DNA of 30,746 bases from NCBI GenBank assembly GCA_003427395.1, contig BFEA01001013.1:92217-122962 (forward strand), written 5' to 3'. The stretch is from Chara braunii (taxonomy: Eukaryota > Streptophyta > Charophyceae > Charales > Characeae). Positions 1 to 8,200 of this stretch are shown here, in pieces; the first letter of the stretch is position 1, and every line of letters starts with the position of its first letter. Both the position numbers and the translations under genes were made by a program. The notes beneath the pieces are model-generated. The model had not been told where the DNA came from. It ran no database searches and saw nothing but the letters and a program-made list of their open reading frames with translations.

Positions 1-184
1 TTTTTTTTTTCAGTTTCCTTTTTTCAGTTTCCAACTCGGAGTTTTCCTTCTTTTTGTGGCGGTTTCTTTTCAATTTTGGGCGGGAAGAAAACGACAAGTC
101 CGGGCGGGAAAAGGAAAAAGGAGGACATCCACGGAGGGAGGTGGGCGGGAAAAGGAAAAAGGACAGGCGGACAGCCGCGGCAGG

Positions 185-297
185 GGAAGCACGCCACCCC
201 ACCCACCCACACTCACACTCCCACCCGCACCCCACCCCATGAACCCACACTCATACTCACACCCGCACCCACACCCGCAATCCACCCCCCCACGCAT

Positions 298-328
<31 letters not shown>

Positions 329-339
329 CACACACACTA
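185..339. repeat. C/A-rich low-complexity tract with CA microsatellite
   Basis: The tract is an imperfect CCCAC/CACTC run that passes into a CGCA then a pure CA dinucleotide repeat (about 293-338) and ends in a short TA run. The preceding 184 bases are poly-T and purine-rich low complexity. All ORFs across it are repeat translations, so no gene is called. Confidence 0.9.
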
Positions 340-616
340 ATATATATATTAGTTTTGAAGCTTGCTTGAAGCGGTTGTGGTCGGGTTGGGGTTTGAACTT
401 ACACACAAATTTTGAAATACCCAACTGCCCACTGAGATAACCGCTCAGGCAGATTGGGTCCCTGTCTGCATTTGGGGATGGTTTTGTTTTGAAGTGTATC
501 CGACGTCAGACAGCTGGCACGTCAGGATGTGCCTGTGTGTGTGAACCGGGGTTGCACAGTGTGCTTGTGTGTCTGAACCGCAGCTGGCCTGTACGGAGGG
601 GCGGCGACCGTTCGTC

Positions 617-1018
617 ACCGGCGGGTGCAATCCCGCCATTTGCAAGCGGCAACTTTGCCGATTTTTTGTGCTCAGAAGAATTCATCAAAATGTCTGCAAA
701 TTTGAGGGTCTGTAGGTTATGTCCTGATCTTTGAGGAAAAAATATTACAAAATAATAATAAAATCGGTTTGACCATGAAATATTCGCCGCGCCGATTTGC
801 TGCATTTCCAACCGGCGGTTCAAATCCCGCCATTTGCAATCGGCAACGTTGCCGATTTTTTGTGCTCAGAAGAATTCATCAAAATGTCGGCAAATTTGAG
901 GGTCCGTAGGTTAGGTCGTGATATTTCAAGGATAAATATTAAAAAAAAAACAAAAAATCATTTTCACCGTGAAATATTCGCCGCGCCGATTTGGTGCACT
1001 TCCAACCGGCGGGCCAAA
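617..1018. repeat. 194-bp tandem repeat, about 2.1 copies
   Basis: The anchor ACCGGCGG recurs at 617, 811 and 1005, exactly 194 bp apart each time. Copies 1 and 2 share a long block containing CCCGCCATTTGCAA, GCCGATTTTTTGTGCTCAG and AATTCATCAAAATGTC. Copy 3 is cut off after the AAATCCG block. The short ORFs over this stretch only translate the repeat. No coding function is seen. Confidence 0.9.
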
Positions 1019-1051
1019 TCCGTTTTTTTTTTGTTTTTGGACAAAGACCCC

Positions 1052-1093
1052 TGCCAGTGATAGTGATGCTGATAAATGCAGTCACCACTGGCA
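1052..1093. repeat. Small inverted repeat beside the MITE
   Basis: TGCCAGTG (1052-1059) is the reverse complement of CACTGGCA (1086-1093), with 26 bases between. It lies between the 194-bp repeat and the MITE at 1121. No function is evident. Confidence 0.5.
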
Positions 1094-1120
1094 CCTGGGG
1101 TAAAGTCCCACCGCCCAAGT

Positions 1121-1560
1121 TTAGGGCACGCTCACACCGCGGTAGCAAATCCGTATAAATTGCGAAAATGGGTTGGGTCGAATTGGGGTATTTGGGACGT
1201 TTCAGGTCACACTGCGTTCACACCGCGTTCCCATTTCGCTAAAGACACGGTCGCTACCATTCCATCAGGGTGCTGCTGTTTGGGGTTTCCAGTCACACAG
1301 AAGTAACCCCAAATATAGAACGTACATGTTCCTTTTTCAACTTTGCATTCATTTACGGAAAAAAAAAGAAAAAAAGAATAAGGATTTTGCGGTAACCTCT
1401 GGAGGTTACCGCAAATTTCTCAAACCCGCGGCCAGGCAGGCCGGTGACAAATGGGTTTGCGAATGGGGTGTTTGGGGTCGGAACCATTGTGTGTGACCAG
1501 CCGTGTGCACATTTTTTGGGGAGTTTTACGGTTTTGGTACCCAGTGTGAGCGTGCCCTTA
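1121..1560. mobile_element. Non-autonomous MITE, PIF/Harbinger-like
   Basis: Perfect 14-bp terminal inverted repeats, GGGCACGCTCACAC (1124-1137) and its reverse complement (1544-1557), are flanked on both sides by TTA (1121-1123 and 1558-1560). A 3-bp TWA target duplication is the hallmark of the PIF/Harbinger superfamily, and the element is too short for a transposase. The interior has a perfect hairpin: 14-bp arms TTTGCGGTAACCTC (1386-1399) and GAGGTTACCGCAAA (1402-1415) with a 2-base loop. Relatives appear in this window at 4408-4424 and near 29242. The superfamily call rests only on the TSD and the TIR design; a longer TIR with a different TSD cannot be excluded. Confidence 0.8.
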
Positions 1561-2050
1561 GTTTAGAAAACGCAACCGTGTGACACCATTTTGACATTAA
1601 TAAATTCAAAACAAAAAATTAAAAAACTGAAAAAAAACGCTAGAAACAGTTTTTTCTCCTTATTTTTGATGAAGTAACTCGGAGAAATGAAACACGTCTG
1701 TGTCTTGGTTCATGGAGACATGGGCTCTACAGGGACGGCTGGCTACGATTCAAGGCGTAAAGCTGGTGTTGGATAGGTGGCTGGTAACGAATGAGGAAGA
1801 ACCTGGGCGCTCGGTTTGGCTCCTCAGTAGGAGGGTAGTAAGTGGTGGAAGGGGGCGCTCCCTCCACTCTCCACCCACCTCGGTCCGCCCGTCAACAACA
1901 CGAATTCCTTCTCACATACGTTTGCATGCGCGTCGTGTCCGCTCCGCATCAACCCGAAATTTGTACGGGTATGGAAAATAGTACAACGAAAAAGCTCAAA
2001 CTTTTTTTTTTAATTCCTTGAGTCCAAAGGCACATGAACCGTGCTGCCTA
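1561..2050. other. Unassigned intergenic stretch
   Basis: AT-rich to about 1690, then more GC-balanced. A 93-codon ORF (1700-1981) is rich in Arg, Ser and Pro, has no recognisable domain, and has no composition or neighbour that argues for a gene. Nothing else is supported. Confidence 0.4.
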
Positions 2051-2054
2051 TCTA

Positions 2055-2330
2055 GCGGCCTAGCCGAGTTGGTAAGGCACGCAAGTGACATTCACGAGGT
2101 CTTGGGTTCAATCCCCATTGGCTTCATACACCTCCTTCGGCAAGCTTGGCGCTCACCACCTGGAGATGTGTAGTTGGTTCCCCCGAGTGGCATTGGGCAG
2201 AGACTGTTATGTTCATATGGGGAGGGGACCGGAGGAGAGATGGTTAACGAGTCCTCTAGTATTCATCGTATACGTAGAGTGCGTTCAACATTCATACACA
2301 CTCGTACATAAACACTCGAACATGGGAGGT
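2055..2330 (+). mobile_element. tRNA-derived SINE
   Basis: The head reads like a decayed tRNA gene. A box A-like TAGCCGAGTTGG is at 2061-2072, a GCC/GGC D-stem encloses it, a GTGA/TCAC anticodon-like hairpin follows, and a T-arm with box B GGTTCAATCC lies at 2105-2114 between TGGG and CCCA. The acceptor ends do not pair well, so this is not a functional tRNA. The body is tRNA-unrelated sequence that runs without a clear poly-A tail into the repeat block at 2290. The internal pol III promoter boxes are the evidence for a SINE; the 3' boundary is a guess. Confidence 0.6.
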
Positions 2331-3910
2331 TTACTTGAACATTTTAAAGACTCAGACAGGGGAGGTACAAGCCAAGTTCAACATTTTTATAAGCTTAGAG
2401 AAGGGGGGATTCAAAATCTTCAACCTTTTCACCACTTCATAATTTTCCGAATCCCCAGCGTTCCTTCATACTCGAACGAAAGGTGGTGTAGTTCAGAGTT
2501 TTCAGCATCTTCACCACTTCAGAATCTTCAGAATCTTCAACATTACTACACACTCATACAAGGGGACGAACGATGAAAATTTTGAAAATTTTGAACCAGT
2601 GAAAACGCTGAAGATTTTGAACCCCCACCGACCTCCTTGGGGGAGGCACGGGGGGGCGGGTTTAAAATTTTAACGTTTTCGAACTTCAGAATTATAAAAA
2701 TCTTCAGTGTTCTACACACTCGGATAGAGGGGGGTTTAGTTCAGAATTTTCAGCATCTTCGCCACTTCAGAATCTTCAGTGTTTCTCTACATTTAGATAG
2801 GGGGGTAGGCGCTGAAGATTCCGGAAATTATGAAGCGGTGAAAACGTCGAAGATCTGAATCCCCTCCCCTAAAAGAAACAAAACAGGCGGAAGCACGGGG
2901 GGGGGGGGGGGGTGTGGTTTAGAATCTTCAACATTTTTACTATTTCAAAAATTTCAGAATCTTCAGCGCTCCTACACACTTGGACATAAGCATTTGAACA
3001 AGGGAGATGTACTTCAACATTTTGAAGACTCAGACAGGGGAGGTACAAACCTAGAGACGTGGGGTCAGTTCAGCGTCTTCAATGGATTCACCACTTCAGA
3101 ATGCTCAAAAACTTCAACATTTTTATAAGCTTAGAGAGGAGGGGGGGTGGGGGGTATTCAAAATCTTCAATGTTTTCACCACTTCAAAATTTTCAGAATC
3201 TTCAGCATTCCTACATACTCAGACGAAAAGAGGCGTAGTTAAGAGTTTTCAGCATCTTCGACACTTCAGAATCTTCAGAATTTTCAATATTTCTACATAC
3301 TTATACAAGGGACGGATGTTGAAGATTCTAAAATTTTTGAAGTGGTGAAAACGTTGAAGATTCTGAACTCCCCCCACCTTACAGGAGGAGACACGGGAGG
3401 GGTTCAGAATCTTCAGCGTTTTTACCACTTTAGAATTTTCAGCGTTCTACATACTCGAATAGAGGGGGATGTACTTCAGAATTTTCAGCATCTTCGCCAC
3501 TTCAGAATCTTCAAAATCTTCAGCGTTTCCGTATGCTTAGATAGAGGGGTAAACGCTCAAGATTCCGAAAATTTTGAAGTGATGAAAACATCGAAGATTT
3601 TGAACGCCCTCCCCTTAAAGAAACAAAACCGGCGGAGGAAGCGGGGGAAGGGGGGTTCAGAATCTTCAACATTTTTACCACTTCATCATTTTCAGAATCT
3701 TCAACGTTCCTATACACTCGGACAAGGGGGGTGTACTTCAGAATTTTCAGCATTTTCACCACTTCAGAATCTTCAAAATTTTCATCGTTTTATACACTCA
3801 AATAGGGGGGCAAACGTTGAATATTTTGAAGATTTATTAAACGTAGGGGTCAACATTTTCAAGACTTCTAAAATCGTTGAAACTCGACTTCAAAGAACTT
3901 CAAAAATGTT
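2290..3910. repeat. Higher-order repeat built from TTCAGAATCTTCA-like units
   Basis: Almost all of this 1.6 kb is made of short variants of TTCAGAATCTTCA, CACTTCAGAATCTTC and their reverse complements (TGAAGATTTTGAA). The short units are arranged in a larger unit of about 680-745 bp present roughly twice. GGAGGTACAA recurs at 2361 and 3039, the block at 2809-2889 matches 3553-3634, and TTCAGCATCTTCGCCACTTC recurs at about 2746 and 3487. Because both orientations of the short unit are present, each large unit can fold back on itself. ORFs here, including one of 218 codons, are repeat translations. Confidence 0.85.
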
Positions 3911-4297
3911 GAAAGTTCTCGGATTTGGAGTGTTGTTGACCACATGTGGACCGGAGAGGAAACACAGTGCCCGACCCATAAAAAAAGCTCGGTCCTGATG
4001 TTACTGGCCGACTCCTGGCCAGTATCGCCCACCTGCTATAGCAGGTATCGCACCTGCTGGCGGGCGCAGCTCCCACATGTTCCCTTCTTGGAGACTTGAA
4101 CACGAATGTGGCTGCTACGAGGTTTTCCGTATTATTATGATGATAATAAAAAAGGTCTGAAAGGTCGTCTTGTCCAGATTCGACAGGTAATTGAATTGGT
4201 TGGGCTTAAAGAGTTTACCTTTAAAAAAACAAGTCAGAGGCGCGCCATGCCGCGGCAAGCGGGCCGCTGCCATGTGGCCCTGCAGCACCAGCGACGC
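3911..4297. other. Unassigned stretch between repeats
   Basis: I see no domain-bearing ORF, RNA gene or mobile-element end here. The GCAGGTATCGCACCTGC-like segment at about 4039-4057 contains short inverted repeats. The ORFs are short and carry no recognisable motif. Confidence 0.4.
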
Positions 4298-4347
4298 TGA
4301 GAGAGAGAGAGAGAGAGAGAAAAAAAGATGAAGAGAGAGAGAGAGAG
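4298..4347. repeat. GA microsatellite
   Basis: A pure GA tract is interrupted by AAAAAAGATGAA and resumes as GA, with a CT-rich complement on the other strand. Confidence 0.95.
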
Positions 4348-4407
4348 TGTTGGTAAAATACATTCCAAGAAAAGTGGATTGTGTCCTAAGCCGCCCCAAG
4401 TACCCGC

Positions 4408-4424
4408 GTGTGAGCGTGCCCTAA
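4408..4424. mobile_element. Orphan terminal repeat of the 1121-1560 MITE family
   Basis: GTGTGAGCGTGCCC (4408-4421) is identical to the right terminal repeat of the MITE at 1121-1560 and is followed by TAA, a TWA trinucleotide that fits a target-site duplication. I could not find the matching left terminus upstream, so this is either a truncated copy or one whose left end was overwritten by the neighbouring repeats. Confidence 0.6.
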
Positions 4425-4590
4425 GTTGCCCGAAGTCCTAATGTGAGTATGTCCCAGAGGGTCTCATTGTCAGTATATACTAAGGATAGTCAAAGTATGA
4501 GTGTGCACTCAGTTGCCGGAAGTCCCAATGTGAGTCATTTTGCTCATTTGGTGAAGCGTGGCAATGTCGGTCTGTGTGTGTGTGTGTGTT

Positions 4591-4985
4591 GCATGAGCAA
4601 AATCAAAATGAATCTTCTGCTAAAATATGAAAATATACACCGCTTTTCAGCCCTGCGTGCACAAAGATAGACAAAGGTTACTTCCATCGATAGGATAAGC
4701 AAAATCGGAACGACTTTTTCGCTAGAATACAGAAATATAAACTACTTTCCAGTTATGTGAGCACAAAGATAGACAGAGTCTGCTTCCATCGATAGGATGC
4801 ACAAAATCTGAATGAATCTTTAGCCAGAATATGGAAATATACACTGCCATACTTTTTTTTTTTTTTTTTTTTTAACGAGAGAGAGAGACAACAGGTTAGT
4901 CTCCTCCTCGTGCCACTTCCATCTATAGGATGAGCAAAATCGAATTAATCTACCGCTAGAACATAGAAATATGCATTGTCACATA
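4591..4985. repeat. 102-bp tandem repeat, about four copies
   Basis: The anchor GAGCAAAATC, or a close variant, starts at 4595, 4697, 4799 and 4932. The first spacings are exactly 102 bp. The last is 133 bp because a poly-T tract and a GA run (4853-4890) are inserted. Each unit carries a TTCCATCGATAGGAT-like segment and an AAATATACAC-like segment. A further partial unit is at about 5152-5170, and inverted or diverged relatives lie at 5562-5832 and 6448-6500. Confidence 0.85.
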
Positions 4986-4986
4986 C

Positions 4987-5145
<159 letters not shown>

Positions 5146-5561
5146 TTTCCTTGATAGGATGAGCAACGCATGGCCAACGGGTAAGTCTCTTACCCCGCAA
5201 AATTATTTTCACTTTTCCCTCCTGGTACTTCTTCGCTCTCAGTCTCTCGCATATATTTAGCCTTGTTGGACAGGACATCCCACCCGATTGGGGTTCCATT
5301 CCCAAACAACCCGACTCTTCGACAACACCTCGTTGCGCAGCAGGGTCCGGCGGTCGACAACGTTGTCGCCCTCTTGGGCGTCCGCTTCTAAGGAACCTAC
5401 ACACGGCCCACTGCAGAGGTTGTCTTTCAAAACTACAATTCAGGGAGCATCAAAGCCTCCAGATTTTCAGTTTGGTCTATTCTCGGTTCGCTCGCCTCTA
5501 CCAAGGGAATCGTCGTTGGTTTCTTGGCTCGATTGGGTGCCTCGCTCCACTACTCTCAAAA
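5146..5561. other. Unassigned stretch
   Basis: A partial 102-bp repeat unit touches the left end. I see no motif in the remaining sequence. The ORFs reaching into it (5288-5806 plus, 4979-5404 minus) have no domain and run into repeats. Confidence 0.4.
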
Positions 5562-5832
5562 TGTGCAAAACGAGAATGAATTCTCCCTTAGAACGTGGAA
5601 AGATACACCGTCATGATTTTTGTCTTTTGTGCATGTCGAGAGCAGTGGAGCGAGGCACAAAAGACAAAAATCAAAAACCAAAAGAAACGACACGTTTCCT
5701 TCTCTTTTTTTTGTTTACTTATAAAGCTAAGCTACAGGGCCTAGCTGCACTACTCTCCACATGCAGAAAAGACAAAAATATGGCAATGTATCTTTCCATG
5801 TTTTAGCGGTGGATTCAGTCTCATTTTGCATA
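5562..5832. repeat. Foldback element made from inverted 102-bp-type repeats
   Basis: The left arm (about 5562-5655) and the reverse complement of the right arm (about 5740-5832) align over roughly 95 bp, sharing ATGGAAAGATACA-like and TTTTTGTCTTTT-like blocks. Inside it is a perfect 19-bp inverted repeat: 5614-5632 pairs with 5655-5673 across a 22-base loop. A third inverted match joins GTGCCTCGCTCCACT (around 5536) with 5642-5658. The arm sequence is related to the 102-bp tandem unit at 4591-4985. Confidence 0.75.
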
Positions 5833-6214
5833 TGTACTTCTCCCGAAAGCCCCTCCCCTTTTCCACAAGAAGGAAACTGACACACACAACGGATGTCAAC
5901 CATCGTCGTTACGCGAATGACCTCCCCAACCCGTCACTAGTCGCTGAGCCTCTAAGCTCTAAGGCTCTACCTCACCCTTCAAACACACTTGTCGACGCCC
6001 TAAAAACCCCTGTTAACTGCCAAAAGTCTTTTTAGACACGACAAAAAAGGCAACCAATTAAGGCACGGTCTTTGGATGCGAAGAGAAAATTGTTATACCT
6101 CGTCAAACGCGGGGACGCAGCCATTCGGGTAGCATGTTTTATGTTCTAGACAGTAATTTTGGCAAAGTCTTATGAAGTGGGGGATGGGGAGCCTTTTGGA
6201 TGGTAGTGTCCAAA
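5833..6214. other. Unassigned stretch
   Basis: No supported gene or repeat boundary is visible. The 69-codon ORF at 5826-6035 has no recognisable motif. Confidence 0.35.
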
Positions 6215-6345
6215 GCCAACACTCTCCCACACACCACACGCAAAAGACCTTACTGATACCGACGGGGAGGATCCAACTCACTATCTCAGTTGGGTGGCAC
6301 CAAGAGTGCCCCAGGCGGCCGTGGGGATTGAACCCACAACCTCCT
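6215..6345 (-). mobile_element. tRNA-derived SINE fragment, minus strand
   Basis: On the minus strand a perfect T-arm is visible: a 5-bp stem GTGGG/CCCAC enclosing the 7-base loop TTCAATC (positions 6337 to 6321), which is a good pol III box B. No box A is found about 35-50 bases upstream on that strand. Instead there is an AT-rich tract (6350-6375 on the plus strand). The downstream body to about 6215 on the plus strand contains an AACTCACTATCTCAGTTGG-type segment. A 5'-truncated SINE is the best reading. It may belong to the same broad family as the SINE at 2055. Confidence 0.5.
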
Positions 6346-6447
6346 GAATGCCAAAAAAATAAAATAAAATGAAAAACAGATAGCAAGCTACTGAGGGTTG
6401 TACCACCCCACACGTGGTCAGGAAAAAAGGCATTTCAAGCTCTAAAC

Positions 6448-6500
6448 TACTAGCAGTGTATCTACCTCTGTTCTACCAGAAGATTCGTGCTCATGTTGCA
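6448..6500 (-). repeat. Diverged inverted copy of the 102-bp repeat
   Basis: The reverse complement carries GAATCTTCTGGTAGAACA and AGATACACTGC. These match GAATCTTCTGCTAAAATA and ATATACACCGC in the 102-bp tandem unit at 4595 onward. Confidence 0.45.
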
Positions 6501-7470
6501 CATTTGGACAGTAAGGGAAAAGGTAAGTGCTTTGTTTTTTTGTTTTTGTTTTTTTTACCAACGCGATGTCGGCGCGAATACCCTTACAAGGGTATCCGCC
6601 CTGGGTTTTGCAAGTGGCAGGAAGGCTTGGTTAACTTGGATTCTTGAATGCCTACGCGGAAAACGTGGGGGCCGCCCACACGCAGGCTAAGGGTTGTCCG
6701 AGTAGGAAGGGTGAGTGGGCGCGCAGTTTTAAGGCGCGCGTGTGATTTTTGCCATTCGAATTAATCGAGACGTCGGGCGTAATTATCCGGCCCGATCTTT
6801 GTATGTCAATTAGACTAAGGATTAAGAGGCTTTGATTTTCGTTCACCACGTTCGGTCGGCGGTAGACGCAGCATGTGGAATGGCGTCAGTAGCGACCACG
6901 GCACAACCTGTGTGAGACAGCATGGGTACTCGGCAGGCCATGCGCGTGGTTATAGGTGGAGAAGAGGCTCGGGCTATTTTTTCCAGCTTATACCAGAAGG
7001 CCGTACCGCCTTATATCGGATCCCGCTCGCATAGGTCCCAGGCTTGGGCTTAGCCCTATAGGTAACGGTGCTGGGTTACTGCTATGGAGGTTCGGGGATC
7101 GAGGCCAACGGGCATCGACACATCAGCAGCGGGGCGACGTGGAGGAGACTGACGGGTTGAGGGTCCGGCTGGGCTATCCCCCTCTGGTTTTATTGATGGG
7201 TATGACCTGTAGGGCTGCCCTCTAGTTTCCTCGTTATTTTTATTATTTTTATTCCTTCTAAATCTCCTTCTTATTTTTGTTTACTCGCATCCCGTTCTGG
7301 GACGCGATATCGGGCCGAATGTTGGGTCACGTGGAGTATGTTATATTCGCGGGGTTGCCCGAAGTGCAATTACAAATTGTTGGAATACAGACTTGAGCTC
7401 GAGCCCAGCTGGTTTTGCTTTGGGCCCGATCAGACGCCGGCAGCACCGTGAGGTGCTCGCCACTAGGAAG
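6501..7470. other. Unassigned GC-richer stretch
   Basis: Base composition becomes more GC-rich from about 6570. Small hairpins occur, for example GTGGG (6665-6669) with CCCAC (6675-6679). No ORF has a recognisable domain (the longest is 89 codons at 6956-7225). This may be the outer part of the large retroelement, but I cannot show it. Confidence 0.35.
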
Positions 7471-7482
7471 AGTCTTTCGGGA

Positions 7483-8200
7483 CATCCGTCGAAGCAGGAA
7501 CGAAATAGAGAAAATTCACATGGCCCCTATGAAAGGATGACGTATGAAGAGTCTGGGAGTGAACCCGGACGTGAGTCGGGTTAGGTGCGTGCCCAGAAAG
7601 TAAGAAAAGAAGGTCGAATGACCTTTGGAGGCGCTGGGAGATCCCTGCCACGATGGAAGCTTTTTGGGGCGTCTGTAAAATCGGATTGAGGGATCCGTAT
7701 AATCGCAGTGCAAGGGCAATGTGCACAAGGCCGGGAATGGACCCGGTCGCAGGCCGGGTCGGATACGTGCTAAAAGGAGGCTGCGTGGGTCGTGTGGCCT
7801 CAGGTATCCGTGTGAGGAATTAACTCCGGCTTGGTCCTATGGGGCATCCGTCAAAATCGGAATGATGCTGAGAAGATTCTCGTGGCCACGGTGCAAGGGT
7901 CATTTGCGAAAGTCCGGGGGTGAACCCGGACAGGAATCAGGGAAGGCGCGTGCGAAAGGAAAGGTAAGAAAAAGGGCCAAGGGGCTCTATCGCGGATAAG
8001 TCCTCCGGGGGCATCCGTTAGATTCGGGATGATACGAAGAAGATCTGCACAGCGCCAGCACGGAAGGGTCGGATGGTCTTGGGTAGCACCGTGGGGCGTC
8101 GCCCTAGTCGAAGTCCTTCACGACATCCGTTGAAACTGGAATGATACAAAGAAGATTAGCGCGGTCCCTGCGCAAGGCCGACACGTATAAATCGCGAACG
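7483..8200 (+). repeat. Imperfect tandem repeat with conserved hairpins, about five units
   Basis: A CATCCGT block followed by an AATCGGAATGAT-like block recurs at 7483, 7670, 7845, 8012 and 8124, so the spacing shrinks: 187, 175, 167 and 112 bp. The first three units carry a hairpin of the form xxCCGGG - 6 bases - CCCGGxx. These are GTCTGGG/CCCGGAC (about 7550-7569), GGCCGGG/CCCGGTC (about 7731-7750) and GTCCGGG/CCCGGAC (7912-7918 with 7925-7931). In unit 2 an alternative hairpin GACCCGG/CCGGGTC overlaps the first. ORFs over the array (7393-7584, 7721-7999) translate the repeat and have no domain. Confidence 0.65.
8186..8191 (+). promoter_or_regulatory. TATAAA box candidate
   Basis: TATAAA lies just after the last tandem unit, in the context ACACGTATAAATCGCG. 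No downstream gene is recognisable, so this is only a motif match. Confidence 0.2.

Noticed and set aside
197-240. G-quadruplex on the minus strand of the C-rich tract
   Set aside because: Only three closely spaced C-runs of three or more are present before the spacing widens, so the motif does not meet the usual four-run pattern.
2055-2126. A functional tRNA gene
   Set aside because: Box A, the D-stem and the T-arm are visible, but the acceptor ends do not pair and there is no clear anticodon loop. A SINE head fits better.
3342-3998. A 218-codon ORF on the plus strand
   Set aside because: It reads through the TTCAGAATCTTC repeat. The protein is a run of repeat-derived FRIF/SSEFSAF-like segments and has no domain.
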